This document shows, piece after piece, positions 25,072 through 33,631 of a stretch of 60,077 bases of DNA; the stretch's first letter is position 1, and the number at the start of each line of letters is the position of its first letter. Source of the stretch: Clostridia bacterium. GTDB taxonomy: Bacteria > Bacillota > Clostridia > Oscillospirales > CAG-272. The stretch covers positions 1 to 60,077 of the forward strand of contig JAFQOP010000019.1 of the NCBI GenBank assembly GCA_017403155.1, written 5' to 3'. Under the pieces are notes generated by a model. It was not told where the DNA came from. It saw nothing but the letters and a program-made list of their open reading frames with translations, and searched no databases. Both the position numbers and the translations under genes were made by a program.

Positions 25072-26763
25072 ATGGAAACTAAAGTAAGAACACAGGATCT
25101 TTTGCACGAAAAGCATACCTACACCGATATGCGTGACCTCATTGAGAGGAGCGCACAGATGTATCAGGACAGAGTTGCATACTCGTTTAAGGTAAAGCCC
25201 ACGGACAAGGAAAAGGTAAGAATTACCTTCCCCGAGATGCGTGACGACGTGAGGGGCTACGCCACCGAGCTTATCAGACTCGGCATAGCGGGCAAGCACG
25301 TTGCCGTTATCGGCAAGAACTCCTATGAGTGGGTTCTCACCTACTTTTCTCTTCTCTCCTCGGGCTCGACGGTCGTGCCTCTTGACAGAGAGTGGGGGGG
25401 TGCCGAGCTTGCAGAGACGGTTGCAAGAGCAGATTGCGAGGCACTTATAATAGATACCGAGCTCAAGGAAAAGGCGGAGGCGATAATTGAGAAGACGGGA
25501 ATACGCGACGTATTTTATCTCGGCGGTGAGGGCGAGTGTGCCATTGCGAGCCTTATCGCGCGCGGAAGAAGTGCCTATGCCGAAAGCTCCGAGCCATATT
25601 TTACCGCGCCCATCGACCCCGACAAGCTCTCCATACTTGTATTTACCTCGGGCACCACGGGCAAGGGCAAGGGAGTTATGATCTCGCAGACTAACGTTCT
25701 CTCGGATATGTCGGACGTTATACCCTTCATAGACTTCAGCAACAAGAGCATAAGCGTGCTTCCCCCTCACCATACCTTCGGCTCCTCGGTTATGATAGTC
25801 GGACACTGCATGATAGGAGCAGAGGTCTACATCTCCGCAGGACTTCGCTATATTGCAAAGGAGATAAAGGATGAAAAGCCCGGACACCTTGTGCTCGTTC
25901 CCCTTTACCTCGAGACCTTCTACCGCAAGATACTCACTAATATAAAGAACCAGGGCAAGGAGAAGAAGTTTGCCATCGGTGTAAAGCTGTGCAAGGTTTT
26001 CCCCTTCCTTCGCAAGAAGCTGCTGAAGGACGTGCTTGCCGTATTCGGCGGCAACCTAAAGATGATTATCTCGGGCGGTGCGCCTCTCAATAAGGATATG
26101 GTAAAGTTCTACGAGAATCTCGGCATTACCACCCTCAACGGCTACGGCATCACCGAGTGTGCTCCCATAATTTCCGTAAACCACAGCAAGAAGAACGTAA
26201 AGGGCAGCGTAGGCTTCCCTCTCGGAATCGACGAGATCAAAATCGACGAGCCAAACGAGGATGGAGAGGGCGAGATCTGCGTCCGCGGCTCCAACGTAAT
26301 GCTGGGCTACTTCAAGGATGAGGAGGCTACCGCCGAGGCTATCGGTGAGGACGGTTTCTTCAGAACGGGTGACTACGGAAAAATAGAGGGCGGAGCAATC
26401 TTTATTACGGGCAGGAAAAAGAACCTCATAATCCTTTCCAACGGAAAGAACGTATATCCCGAGGAGATTGAGACAGAGCTCAACGCAACCCCCGGTGTGC
26501 TTGACATTATCGTCTATGAGGGCAAGTCCCGTCGCGGCGTTGAGCACAATGCGATAGTTGCCGAGGTTTTCACCGATGCCGAGTTTATGGAAAAGAACGG
26601 CATCACCGACGTCAAGGCATACCTTCAGCCCTATATCGACGAGTATAACCGTACTGCCGTTCCCTACAAGAAGATAGGCGTGCTCAAGGTCCGCGACGAG
26701 GACTTCCCCAAGAACACCCTTCGTAAGATAATGCGCTTTAAGCTCGATATGACAATCGACTGA
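25072..26763 (+). CDS. AMP-dependent acyl-CoA synthetase/ligase
   Basis: A 563-residue member of the ANL superfamily, most like long-chain fatty-acid CoA ligases. It activates a carboxylic acid with ATP to an acyl-adenylate and then forms the CoA thioester. The phosphate-binding loop is TSGTTGKGKG (192-201). Motif II is NGYGITECAPI near residue 358, and FRTGDYG followed by GRKKNLIILSNGKNVYPEEIE marks the hinge. The C-terminal catalytic lysine lies in NTLRKIMRF. The chain specificity is not visible. The AAAGGAGAA site fixes the ATG. The MFS gene follows one base after the stop. Confidence 0.9.
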   Translation: METKVRTQDLLHEKHTYTDMRDLIERSAQMYQDRVAYSFKVKPTDKEKVRITFPEMRDDVRGYATELIRLGIAGKHVAVIGKNSYEWVLTYFSLLSSGSTVVPLDREWGGAELAETVARADCEALIIDTELKEKAEAIIEKTGIRDVFYLGGEGECAIASLIARGRSAYAESSEPYFTAPIDPDKLSILVFTSGTTGKGKGVMISQTNVLSDMSDVIPFIDFSNKSISVLPPHHTFGSSVMIVGHCMIGAEVYISAGLRYIAKEIKDEKPGHLVLVPLYLETFYRKILTNIKNQGKEKKFAIGVKLCKVFPFLRKKLLKDVLAVFGGNLKMIISGGAPLNKDMVKFYENLGITTLNGYGITECAPIISVNHSKKNVKGSVGFPLGIDEIKIDEPNEDGEGEICVRGSNVMLGYFKDEEATAEAIGEDGFFRTGDYGKIEGGAIFITGRKKNLIILSNGKNVYPEEIETELNATPGVLDIIVYEGKSRRGVEHNAIVAEVFTDAEFMEKNGITDVKAYLQPYIDEYNRTAVPYKKIGVLKVRDEDFPKNTLRKIMRFKLDMTID

Positions 26764-26764
26764 T

Positions 26765-28096
26765 ATGAGTACGGAAAGGAACTTTACAAGGAATCACTGG
26801 CTGGTGCTGATTCTGTTCGGGGCTCTCGGGCAGATTGCCTGGTCTGTGGAGAATATGTATTTTAATCTGTTCGTATTCGATACGATAGATAAAAATCTTG
26901 ATGCAATAACCCTGATGGTGCAATTGAGCGGTGTGACCGCCACCGTCGTTACCCTTATCGCGGGCACCCTCTCGGACAAGCTCGGCAACCGCCGCCGCTT
27001 TATCTCCATCGGATATATCATTTGGGGTGCCACAGTTGCGCTCTTCGGCTTTATCTCGGTAGAGGGGATAGCCGCCCTCTTCGCTATGGAGCATGCGCGT
27101 GCTGTTGCCGTTGCGCTCACCCTCGTAATAGTTGGCGACTGTGTGATGACTCTCTTCGGCTCATGTGCCAACGATGCCGCCTTCAACGCGTGGGTCACCG
27201 ACAACACGGACGAGAAAAATCGCGGCAGGATAGAGGGAGTGCTCTCTATTCTCCCTCTCGTTGCCATGCTCATCGTGGCGGGCGGCTTCGGTATCCTTGC
27301 GGAGCTGCTCGGATACAGAATGCTCTTCCTTCTGCTCGGCGTGCTCATCGTTATTTCGGGAGTTGTCGGAATCTTTAAGGTGAGGGACAGCGAGCAGCTT
27401 CGCCCCACAGGCAGATTCAGGGATATCCTTTATGGCTTCTCACCCTCGGTTATAGCCGGGAACAAGCCCTTCTACGCGACGCTCCTCATTATGCTCGTCT
27501 ACGGCGTAGCCTGCCAGATATTCATGCCATATATGATAATATATATGAAGGAATACCTCGGCTTCTCCGTTATGGAGTACAGTGTGGTGTTCGGTCTTGC
27601 CATATCGCTCGGTGCTGTGATAAATCTCTTCCTCACCCGCATGTCCGACAGACTCGACAAGGTAAGGCTGCTTTATATAGCGGCGGCGGTGATGTCGGCG
27701 GGGCTTATCGCGATGTACCTCTCGCGCACATCCTCACACATCGCCAACCTCATCCTCTTCGGCATTTCGGGCTTCGTTATGATAACGGGATATATATTCG
27801 TTTCGGCTCTGTCGGGCTCGACGCTGCGCGACCTTACACCCGAGGGCGCGGTAGGCAAGCTGCAGGGTGTGCGTATGGTATTTATGGTGCTCATACCCAT
27901 GCTCGTCGGGCCTGCCATCGGCAACGCGATAAATAAGGCGATGAATATAACCATATCCGACACGTCGAGTGCAGACACGATGACCACAATGTACGTCCCC
28001 GCACCCGAGATTTTCCTCGCGGCAGGGCTTACCTCGATACTGATATTTGCACTTATACCGCTGCTTTCGTATTTTATCCGCAAAAAGAGTAAATAA
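26765..28096 (+). CDS. MFS transporter
   Basis: A 443-residue membrane protein with about twelve hydrophobic segments. The major-facilitator loop 2-3 motif appears as GTLSDKLGNRRRF near residue 70, with a related copy (LTRMSDRLDKVRL) in the second half. The substrate is not identifiable. It resembles MFS exporters that lack a clear sugar or drug signature. It starts one base after the acyl-CoA ligase stop, so it is co-transcribed and presumably moves a substrate or product of that ligase, under MarR control. Confidence 0.88.
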   Translation: MSTERNFTRNHWLVLILFGALGQIAWSVENMYFNLFVFDTIDKNLDAITLMVQLSGVTATVVTLIAGTLSDKLGNRRRFISIGYIIWGATVALFGFISVEGIAALFAMEHARAVAVALTLVIVGDCVMTLFGSCANDAAFNAWVTDNTDEKNRGRIEGVLSILPLVAMLIVAGGFGILAELLGYRMLFLLLGVLIVISGVVGIFKVRDSEQLRPTGRFRDILYGFSPSVIAGNKPFYATLLIMLVYGVACQIFMPYMIIYMKEYLGFSVMEYSVVFGLAISLGAVINLFLTRMSDRLDKVRLLYIAAAVMSAGLIAMYLSRTSSHIANLILFGISGFVMITGYIFVSALSGSTLRDLTPEGAVGKLQGVRMVFMVLIPMLVGPAIGNAINKAMNITISDTSSADTMTTMYVPAPEIFLAAGLTSILIFALIPLLSYFIRKKSK

Positions 28097-28132
28097 TAGT
28101 GAAAGAAAATCTCGGAAATTTGTAAAAACCTA

Positions 28133-28180
28133 TTGACAACACTATTTAGAATGTGTATAATAAATCTAGAAACATTCTAA
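28133..28180 (+). promoter_or_regulatory. perR promoter with palindromic operator candidates
   Basis: TTGACA at 28133-28138, a 17-base spacer and TATAAT at 28156-28161. The inverted repeat TTAGAATGT (28146-28154) / ACATTCTAA (28172-28180) brackets the -10 box, and TAGAA-aca-TTCTA (28167-28179) forms a second, tight palindrome over the start site. This placement fits autorepression by a Fur-family protein. Confidence 0.8.
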
Positions 28181-28197
28181 AATGTGAGGAGAACAGT

Positions 28198-28563
28198 ATG
28201 ACAAGGCAAAGAGCTGCAATACTTCAGGTTTTGCGCTCGGACAAGTGCCATCATACGGCAGAGGAGATCTTCGATTTGGCAAAAGAGATACTTCCCACCA
28301 TCTCGCGCGCCACGGTCTACAACAACCTGAAGGCGCTCGAGGACGAGATGCTCATTCGGAGGATAGTCACGGAGGAGGGAGGCGCGCGGTACGACTCGTC
28401 GTACATACCGCACGGGCATCTGTTTTGCTCTGAGTGCGGCGGCATCTTTGATTTCACCATACCCGAATTCCACAAGGCTATTGAGGGTGCGGCAGACTGT
28501 GTGGTGGACTCCTACGAGCTCAAAATACGCGGCGTATGCTCCGCGTGCAGAAAAAACGCATAA
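28198..28563 (+). CDS. perR: PerR-type Fur-family peroxide regulator
   Basis: A 121-residue Fur-family repressor. The winged helix has HHTAEEIFDLAKE and ISRATVYNNLKAL. Regulatory metal ligands of PerR seem retained: the His in CHHTAEE, the Asp in ARYDS, HGH, and the Asp in IFDF. The structural zinc site is CSECG with CSAC at the C-terminus. It is about 15-20 residues shorter at the N-terminus than Bacillus PerR. A longer start at 28153 would lie over the -10 box, so the ATG at 28198 behind GAGGAG is preferred. Rubrerythrin follows 45 bases downstream, making an oxidative-stress operon. PerR over Fur is inferred from these ligands and the neighbour. Confidence 0.85.
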   Translation: MTRQRAAILQVLRSDKCHHTAEEIFDLAKEILPTISRATVYNNLKALEDEMLIRRIVTEEGGARYDSSYIPHGHLFCSECGGIFDFTIPEFHKAIEGAADCVVDSYELKIRGVCSACRKNA

Positions 28564-28608
28564 ATTTCAGGTCAATAATTTTTTATGATAATAAAGGAGA
28601 ATTTAAAA

Positions 28609-29142
28609 ATGGAACTCAAAGGCACAAAGACCGAACAGAATCTTATGACTGCATTCGCAGGCGAATCCCAGGCGAGAAATAAGTACACCTACTTTGCATC
28701 CGTTGCAAAGAAGGAGGGCTACGAGCAGATCGCGGCTATCTTCCAGCAGACCGCAGACAACGAGAAGGAGCACGCAAAGCTCTGGTTCAAGGCTCTCGGC
28801 GGACTTTCTGACACTGCGGCAAACCTTCTTGCAGCAGCAGAGGGTGAGAACTATGAGTGGACCGATATGTACGACACCTTTGCAAAAGAGGCAGAGGAGG
28901 AGGGCTTTAAGGCTCTTGCATTCCAGTTCAGAGCAGTAGCTGCTATCGAGAAGACTCACGAGGAGAGATATCGCAAGCTCCTTGCCAACGTAGAGATGCA
29001 GAAGGTATTTGAGAAGGCAGAGATGACTATGTGGGAGTGCCGCAACTGCGGTCACCTCGTAATGGGCAACAAGGCTCCCGCTGTTTGTCCTGTATGTGCG
29101 CATCCCCAGTCCTTCTTTGAGGTTCGTAAAGAGAACTATTAA
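28609..29142 (+). CDS. rbr: Rubrerythrin
   Basis: A 177-residue non-haem iron peroxidase of anaerobes that reduces hydrogen peroxide. The ferritin-like four-helix domain (1-140) carries the di-iron ligands in [18 protein letters not shown] and [11 protein letters not shown]. The C-terminal rubredoxin-like domain has CRNCGH near residue 145 and CPVCAH near 163, which bind a single Fe. The ATG at 28609 follows AAAGGAGAA. It is co-transcribed with perR and ends in its own terminator. Confidence 0.96.
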   Translation: MELKGTKTEQNLMTAFAGESQARNKYTYFASVAKKEGYEQIAAIFQQTADNEKEHAKLWFKALGGLSDTAANLLAAAEGENYEWTDMYDTFAKEAEEEGFKALAFQFRAVAAIEKTHEERYRKLLANVEMQKVFEKAEMTMWECRNCGHLVMGNKAPAVCPVCAHPQSFFEVRKENY

Positions 29143-29148
29143 TAAGGG

Positions 29149-29216
29149 CTGCCGTATTTGGGCATAACCGAACGAAAAGAGGTATTATGGCATTTCATCC
29201 ATAGTACCTCTTTTAC
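29149..29216 (+). terminator. Rubrerythrin 3' UTR module and terminator
   Basis: The module GGCTGCCGTATTTGGGCATAACCGAA (29149 on; two segments of one motif, TGCC and GGGCATAACCGAA) precedes AAAGAGGTAtTATGG / CCATAgTACCTCTTT, a long stem with a T tract. The same GGGCATAACCGAA element precedes both terminators near 21800 and 22030. Confidence 0.8.
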
Positions 29217-29228
29217 TATTTTAGAATT

Positions 29229-31796
29229 TTATTTTATGGATTTTATCAGCTTGCTTATATCGTCCTCAAGTCGGGAGAGCTCCTCGGAGAATTCTCGTGC
29301 GCTGACGCGCAGACCTCCCGAGCCGAGGATGATGAGCTGCTCGTCGTAGTCGTTTGTGACGACTCTGACGCTGTGTCCCTCGGCAAGTGCGTGGGTTGTT
29401 CTTTCGATATAGGAGTCGGCGGTCTCGGCATGCTTTGTGTATACCACGCTTACCCCTCCCGTTATCTCCTCGCTGCCCTCGTTGTCGGCTCTCTTGTATG
29501 CGTCGAACACGATTATTGAGCGGCATTTGTAAAAGGCGGTGTAGCTGCACATTATCCGCACAAGCATATCTCTGGCGAGGGAGAGGTCACGCTCGGCATA
29601 TCCGCGCAGGAGCTCGGAGGCGAAGATAAAGTTGTATCCGTCGATTATGACGTAGCTGTCTTTCTTTGGCTTTGTGGGGCGTTTGCGCTCCCTCTTTTCG
29701 CTCGGGGCAGAGTTTTCCACGCGCTCGGGGGCGCGACGCGGCTTGATTTTGCCGTATGTGGACTCAAATATGCGCATCAGCTCCTTGTCCTCCTCGGCTG
29801 TGCCTCGGTAGCTGACAGCGGTGGGGCGATATGCCTTGTCCTCGAGGATAGTCTCCTCCTCGCCTCCGTCGCACGCGACGTGCATGAGCGCGTCTGCCTC
29901 GTCCCAGGGCACAACGTAGCCCGAGCCGTTTTTGCAGAATACCGAGTTTGGGGTATTTCGCTCATCAAGCATTGGGTCGTAGCCTCGCTGTGCGATAACC
30001 TCCTCGGCATTGTGGCAGGGCTTGTAGGGACCCTGCGAAAAGCTGATTCTTCCTTCACCGCGAGTGTAGGCGCGCAGACGTGTCGCGTAGGAGCGGATGG
30101 TGCTGACGGGGCAGTTGCCAACGACGGTCGCGCCCGTCTCGGTCATATTCGGAGCCTCCGACGTGCCGCCCATCTGCTCAATATCTGTCATTGCTCTGCC
30201 GAGATACTCCGTCGGCAAATCTATCACAAAGTCGAAGGTGGGCTCGAGCAGGACGCACCCCGCCTTCATAAGTCCCTGCCGCACTGCGCGGTAGGTCGCC
30301 TGGCGAAAGTCGCCGCCCTCTGTGTGCTTCAGGTGTGCTCGCCCTGCGGTGAGCGTAATTTTCACGTCGGTGAGGGGAGAGCCCGTTAGTGTGCCGCGGT
30401 GCACCCTCTCCTCGATATGGGTTATGATGAGCCTTTGCCAGTTTGTTGCGAGCAGGTCTGTCGAGCAGTCGGTATCGGTGACGATACCCGTGCCCTCGGG
30501 CATAGGCTCGATAAAGAGATGAACCTCGGCATAGTGGCGCAGCGGCTCAAAGTGCCCGGCGCCGTATACCCCCTCGGCAACAGTTTCCTTATACAAAATG
30601 CTGCCCTCTCCAAAGGAGACCTCATAGCCGAATCTTTCGGAGATGATTCTCCTCAGCACCTCGGTCTGTATCTCTCCCATCAGGCGCACGCGTATTTCCT
30701 TCGCGCGCTCGTCGTAATAAAGAGAGAGGCTCGGGTCCTCCTCGGTGAGGATGGAAAGTCGGTTATATGCCTCGACAGCACTCTCACCGTCGGGCAGAAT
30801 CATTCTGTAATCAAGGACGGGGGAGAGGGAGGGCTCTGTGCTTTCCTCAAAGCCAAGACCCATGTGCGCCTCCGTGCGCGCAGGTCCGAGCACAGCGCAC
30901 ACCATGCCTGCGCGCACCCTTTGCACCTGCTTGTATTTATCGCCCGAGTAGATGCGAAGCTCCTCAATCTTTTCCTCGTACTCACCGCCGTTTTTATCTC
31001 TGACGGTTACAGTGTCCTTGGCGGCAAGACTGCCGCCCGTTATTTTCATATAAGTCAGTCTCTTGCCGAGCTTGTCTCTGCCTATTTTATATACCCTTGC
31101 GCCGAAGAGCCCCTCGGGGTATCTTTTGGAGCGGGTGTATTTGCATATCCCCTCGAGGAATGCACTGACGCCATCCATTTTGAGAGCCGAGCCGAAGAAG
31201 GTGGGGAAGATCCTCTCCCGAGCTATTGCATCGACAAGAGAGGAGTCCGAGATAGCACCCGTGTCAAAATATTCAGCCATAAGAGTCTCGTCCGCACCTG
31301 CGCATTCCTCGTCGGTTATCCCCTCTGAGGAGAAGTCGGCACACCCGACAGAGAGCGTGGAGCGCAGCTCCGTCATTATTTCAAGCCTCGTCCTTTGGCA
31401 CAGGTCCATCTTGTTGACAAAGATGAAGGTGGGGATTCTCTCGCGGCGCAGAAGGCGCCAGAGCGTTTTGGTGTGGGACTGTACTCCGTCCTGCGCACTT
31501 ATAACGAGTATTGCATAGTCCTGCACGGAGAGGGCTCGCTCCGCCTCGCAGGAGAAGTCGACGTGCCCCGGGGTGTCTATAAGAGTGATTGCCACGTCTC
31601 CTACGGAAATCTCTGCCTGCTTTGAGAAGATGGTGATGCCTCTCTCCCGCTCGAGGGAGTAGGAGTCGAGAAAGGAGGTGCGCTTGTCCACGCGGCCTCT
31701 ATGCTCTATTGCCCCCGAGGCAAAGAGAAGACCCTCGGAGAGCGTTGTCTTGCCTGCGTCGACGTGTGCCAGAATTCCTACAACAAGGTTTCTCAC
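29229..31796 (-). CDS. EF-G/TetM-like GTPase fused to Rae1/YacP-type NYN ribonuclease
   Basis: An 855-residue fusion. Residues 1 to about 660 are a translational GTPase of the EF-G/TetM group. AHVDAGKTT (from residue 10), RERGIT, DTPGH and NKMD give the G motifs, followed by domains II-V. The TetM tip sequence that contacts the tetracycline site is absent, so resistance is not predicted. A basic linker (about 680-712) leads to a complete NYN domain (about 713-855): IIDGYNF with Asp719, IVFDAYK, YTKHAETADSYIE and TNDYDEQ, closely matching Bacillus Rae1 (YacP), the A-site mRNA endonuclease. I infer a ribosome-directed nuclease. The GTG start follows AAAGGAG. The methyltransferase gene lies upstream. 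Confidence 0.88.
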   Translation of the reverse strand: MRNLVVGILAHVDAGKTTLSEGLLFASGAIEHRGRVDKRTSFLDSYSLERERGITIFSKQAEISVGDVAITLIDTPGHVDFSCEAERALSVQDYAILVISAQDGVQSHTKTLWRLLRRERIPTFIFVNKMDLCQRTRLEIMTELRSTLSVGCADFSSEGITDEECAGADETLMAEYFDTGAISDSSLVDAIARERIFPTFFGSALKMDGVSAFLEGICKYTRSKRYPEGLFGARVYKIGRDKLGKRLTYMKITGGSLAAKDTVTVRDKNGGEYEEKIEELRIYSGDKYKQVQRVRAGMVCAVLGPARTEAHMGLGFEESTEPSLSPVLDYRMILPDGESAVEAYNRLSILTEEDPSLSLYYDERAKEIRVRLMGEIQTEVLRRIISERFGYEVSFGEGSILYKETVAEGVYGAGHFEPLRHYAEVHLFIEPMPEGTGIVTDTDCSTDLLATNWQRLIITHIEERVHRGTLTGSPLTDVKITLTAGRAHLKHTEGGDFRQATYRAVRQGLMKAGCVLLEPTFDFVIDLPTEYLGRAMTDIEQMGGTSEAPNMTETGATVVGNCPVSTIRSYATRLRAYTRGEGRISFSQGPYKPCHNAEEVIAQRGYDPMLDERNTPNSVFCKNGSGYVVPWDEADALMHVACDGGEEETILEDKAYRPTAVSYRGTAEEDKELMRIFESTYGKIKPRRAPERVENSAPSEKRERKRPTKPKKDSYVIIDGYNFIFASELLRGYAERDLSLARDMLVRIMCSYTAFYKCRSIIVFDAYKRADNEGSEEITGGVSVVYTKHAETADSYIERTTHALAEGHSVRVVTNDYDEQLIILGSGGLRVSAREFSEELSRLEDDISKLIKSIK

Positions 31797-31824
31797 TTCC
31801 GTACTCCTTTCTTGAATAAAGTGG

Positions 31825-31851
31825 TACCCCGTGTCGAGAAAACACGGGGTA
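31825..31851 (-). terminator. Hairpin between methyltransferase and GTPase-NYN genes
   Basis: TACCCCGTGT-tttctcg-ACACGGGGTA is a ten-pair stem in the 64-base gap. The following minus-strand bases (ccactttatt) are only weakly T-rich, so termination may be partial and the GTPase may be read through from the methyltransferase promoter. Confidence 0.5.
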
Positions 31852-31860
31852 GTGTTTTAC

Positions 31861-33372
31861 TTATCTTTCGATAATATGTAAAGTTGGATTTACAATCGCG
31901 TCACAGATTTCGACACTTGTCTGCCTCGACGACATAAGGCGCATACCCATATTTTCTATGAGGTAGAGGGGAGGAAGGGGAAGATCTCTCATCTCCTTGG
32001 AGTTTATCTGCTTCGACTTCGACACGATTGAAATGTATCTGTCGTATATTGTCGAGTTGAGAAGGGCAAACAGACCGTAGGCGAGCTTTGCGGGCATCTC
32101 GATATTCTTGTCCTTCATATCAATGAAGTTCAGCTTGTTGTGCGTGGAGATGTACTTTGCCTCGGGCAGACGGGATGCAAGGTGCACTCCCGCGTTTACA
32201 AAGCGCGCGTCGCTCTTGGCCGGTACGCGCTTTATGAGTATCATATTCTTGTTTCTCTGCACAAGAGAGGGGTTGACGGGTGCGATATACTGCCGCTTGG
32301 TCGGCTGGGGAAACTCGACCTGTCCGCGCTTTATTGTAGCGGGACGCAGCAGGGGCACGGTGCCCTTTATCGGCTCGGAGAAGAGCAGTCCCTCGCACTT
32401 TGAGTCAACGATGAGACCTGTTGACATCTTAAGCCCGAGGGTGGTGAGTGTCTCGGGGAAGGAGGAGATATACTGGACTATCTTTGTATCCTCCACACTC
32501 TTGGGCAGGGTGAGGGTGCCGTCCTTTTTTGAAACTATAAAGTCGTATTTGAGGGCAGGGAGGGGCACGACCGTCTTGCCGCTGTCGGTTGAGGTCGTGA
32601 TATGGATAAGCTCAGGCTTGTCCGCCCTTTTCCAAGAGATGAGCATATTCTTCTTGAGGGGAACGGCGCGCTTTTCGTTTTTCTGCTTGCCGACAAAGAG
32701 GTGCATGCCCGTGATGGCAAGCTCCTCACTGATCTCGCTCCTGATTGGGGCGAGTGATGATGCGCTTGCGTAGGTGGTAGGAAGTGTAATGACGAGCTGA
32801 CCGCCAAGCTCGGTGTGGGTGGCGGCGAGCTTGAGAAAGAGGAAGGCAAGGCTCAGCTTGAGCTGAGATATTCCGCCGACGCCCTCCGCCTCGGGCGAGC
32901 CCTTTTCGCACAGCTCCGTCGGGGGATTGCAAATGATTATGTCATACTTGTCCGGCACAACGTCGAAGAAGGTGACCGTGTAGTGCTTCTTTGCATCGGT
33001 GAGATAATTCTCGGGATAAATTGTTACAAACAGGCGCACGTCGTAGTCGTGGCGGCACTTCTTTCTTATGCGCTCGAGGTTGTCCTCCAGCATAGGGATA
33101 TAGGTCGGGTCGCTCTCGTAGCAGGTGAGGAATATCTGCTTGCACGCGGATGCGTCGCGGCAGATGCGCTCCACCGCCGCTGCGGCGAGGATTCCCGTGC
33201 CCGCTCCCGGGTCGAGCACCGTATATACCGCCTTCTTTTTGTCTATCTCGAGCATATCCGCCATAATGCGCGCAGTGTCCTTCTTTGTGAAAAGTCTGCC
33301 GAGACGGACGTTGTCGCTCTTGGACTTCGCTCTGATGAGCTTGCTTGTGTTTCTTACCACAAGGTTAAGCAT
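31861..33372 (-). CDS. Orphan N6-adenine DNA methyltransferase-like protein
   Basis: A 503-residue protein with the layout of Eco57I/PaeR7I-type N6-adenine methyltransferases. The N-terminal GRLFTKKDTARIMADML segment is typical. The SAM motif I is DPGAGTG (54-60), acidic motif II is YESD (85-88), and motif IV is NPPT (149-152). Most active enzymes have NPPY or NPPF, so the Thr is unusual and could mean altered activity or a nucleic-acid target other than DNA. The C-terminal 250 residues resemble a TaqI-like target recognition domain (ending SKQINSKEMRDLPLPP). No restriction endonuclease is adjacent, so it is a solitary enzyme. GGAGG precedes the ATG. Confidence 0.8.
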   Translation of the reverse strand: MLNLVVRNTSKLIRAKSKSDNVRLGRLFTKKDTARIMADMLEIDKKKAVYTVLDPGAGTGILAAAAVERICRDASACKQIFLTCYESDPTYIPMLEDNLERIRKKCRHDYDVRLFVTIYPENYLTDAKKHYTVTFFDVVPDKYDIIICNPPTELCEKGSPEAEGVGGISQLKLSLAFLFLKLAATHTELGGQLVITLPTTYASASSLAPIRSEISEELAITGMHLFVGKQKNEKRAVPLKKNMLISWKRADKPELIHITTSTDSGKTVVPLPALKYDFIVSKKDGTLTLPKSVEDTKIVQYISSFPETLTTLGLKMSTGLIVDSKCEGLLFSEPIKGTVPLLRPATIKRGQVEFPQPTKRQYIAPVNPSLVQRNKNMILIKRVPAKSDARFVNAGVHLASRLPEAKYISTHNKLNFIDMKDKNIEMPAKLAYGLFALLNSTIYDRYISIVSKSKQINSKEMRDLPLPPLYLIENMGMRLMSSRQTSVEICDAIVNPTLHIIER

Positions 33373-33405
33373 ATTTATATCCTCCGAGGGTGTTGTTCTA
33401 AATTC

Positions 33406-33424
33406 GGGCAGAATTTTTCTGCCG
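33406..33424 (-). other. Leader hairpin of the methyltransferase gene
   Basis: GGCAGAA-aaa-TTCTGCC lies in the 5' UTR between promoter and ribosome binding site. No T tract follows. Confidence 0.45.
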
Positions 33425-33440
33425 TGATTTTTCTAGCTTT

Positions 33441-33469
33441 ATTTTATCACAAGTCCCGAGGGTGCGCAA
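33441..33469 (-). promoter_or_regulatory. Promoter of the methyltransferase gene
   Basis: Minus strand: TTGCGC (33469-33464), a 17-base spacer ending in TGA and TAAAAT (33446-33441). Confidence 0.65.
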
Positions 33470-33563
33470 GGTGTTTTTTAAAAAAACGTTCTGGCAATCC
33501 TCCAAAATTTGAGACAAAAATTAGTACATTAGTGCCAAAGGTTTATTTAAAGTCCCCATCATC

Positions 33564-33592
33564 TTGACTTTTTTTGCTAAATATATTATTAT
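33564..33592 (+). promoter_or_regulatory. Promoter of the giant Hint protein
   Basis: TTGACT at 33564-33569, a 17-base spacer and TATTAT at 33587-33592, in a very AT-rich stretch 40 bases ahead of the start. Confidence 0.75.
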
Positions 33593-33631
33593 ATTTATGC
33601 TAAAATAAAACTCCAACGGAGGATATGAAAA

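Noticed and set aside
29229-31796. Tetracycline resistance gene of the TetM/TetO type
   Set aside because: The GTPase is TetM-like, but the domain IV loop that contacts the drug site in TetM is not conserved and a nuclease domain is attached. A resistance call is not supported.
31861-33372. Complete restriction-modification system
   Set aside because: Neither neighbour is a restriction endonuclease; one encodes the GTPase-NYN fusion and the other a secreted protein. The NYN domain matches an RNase, not a type II enzyme.
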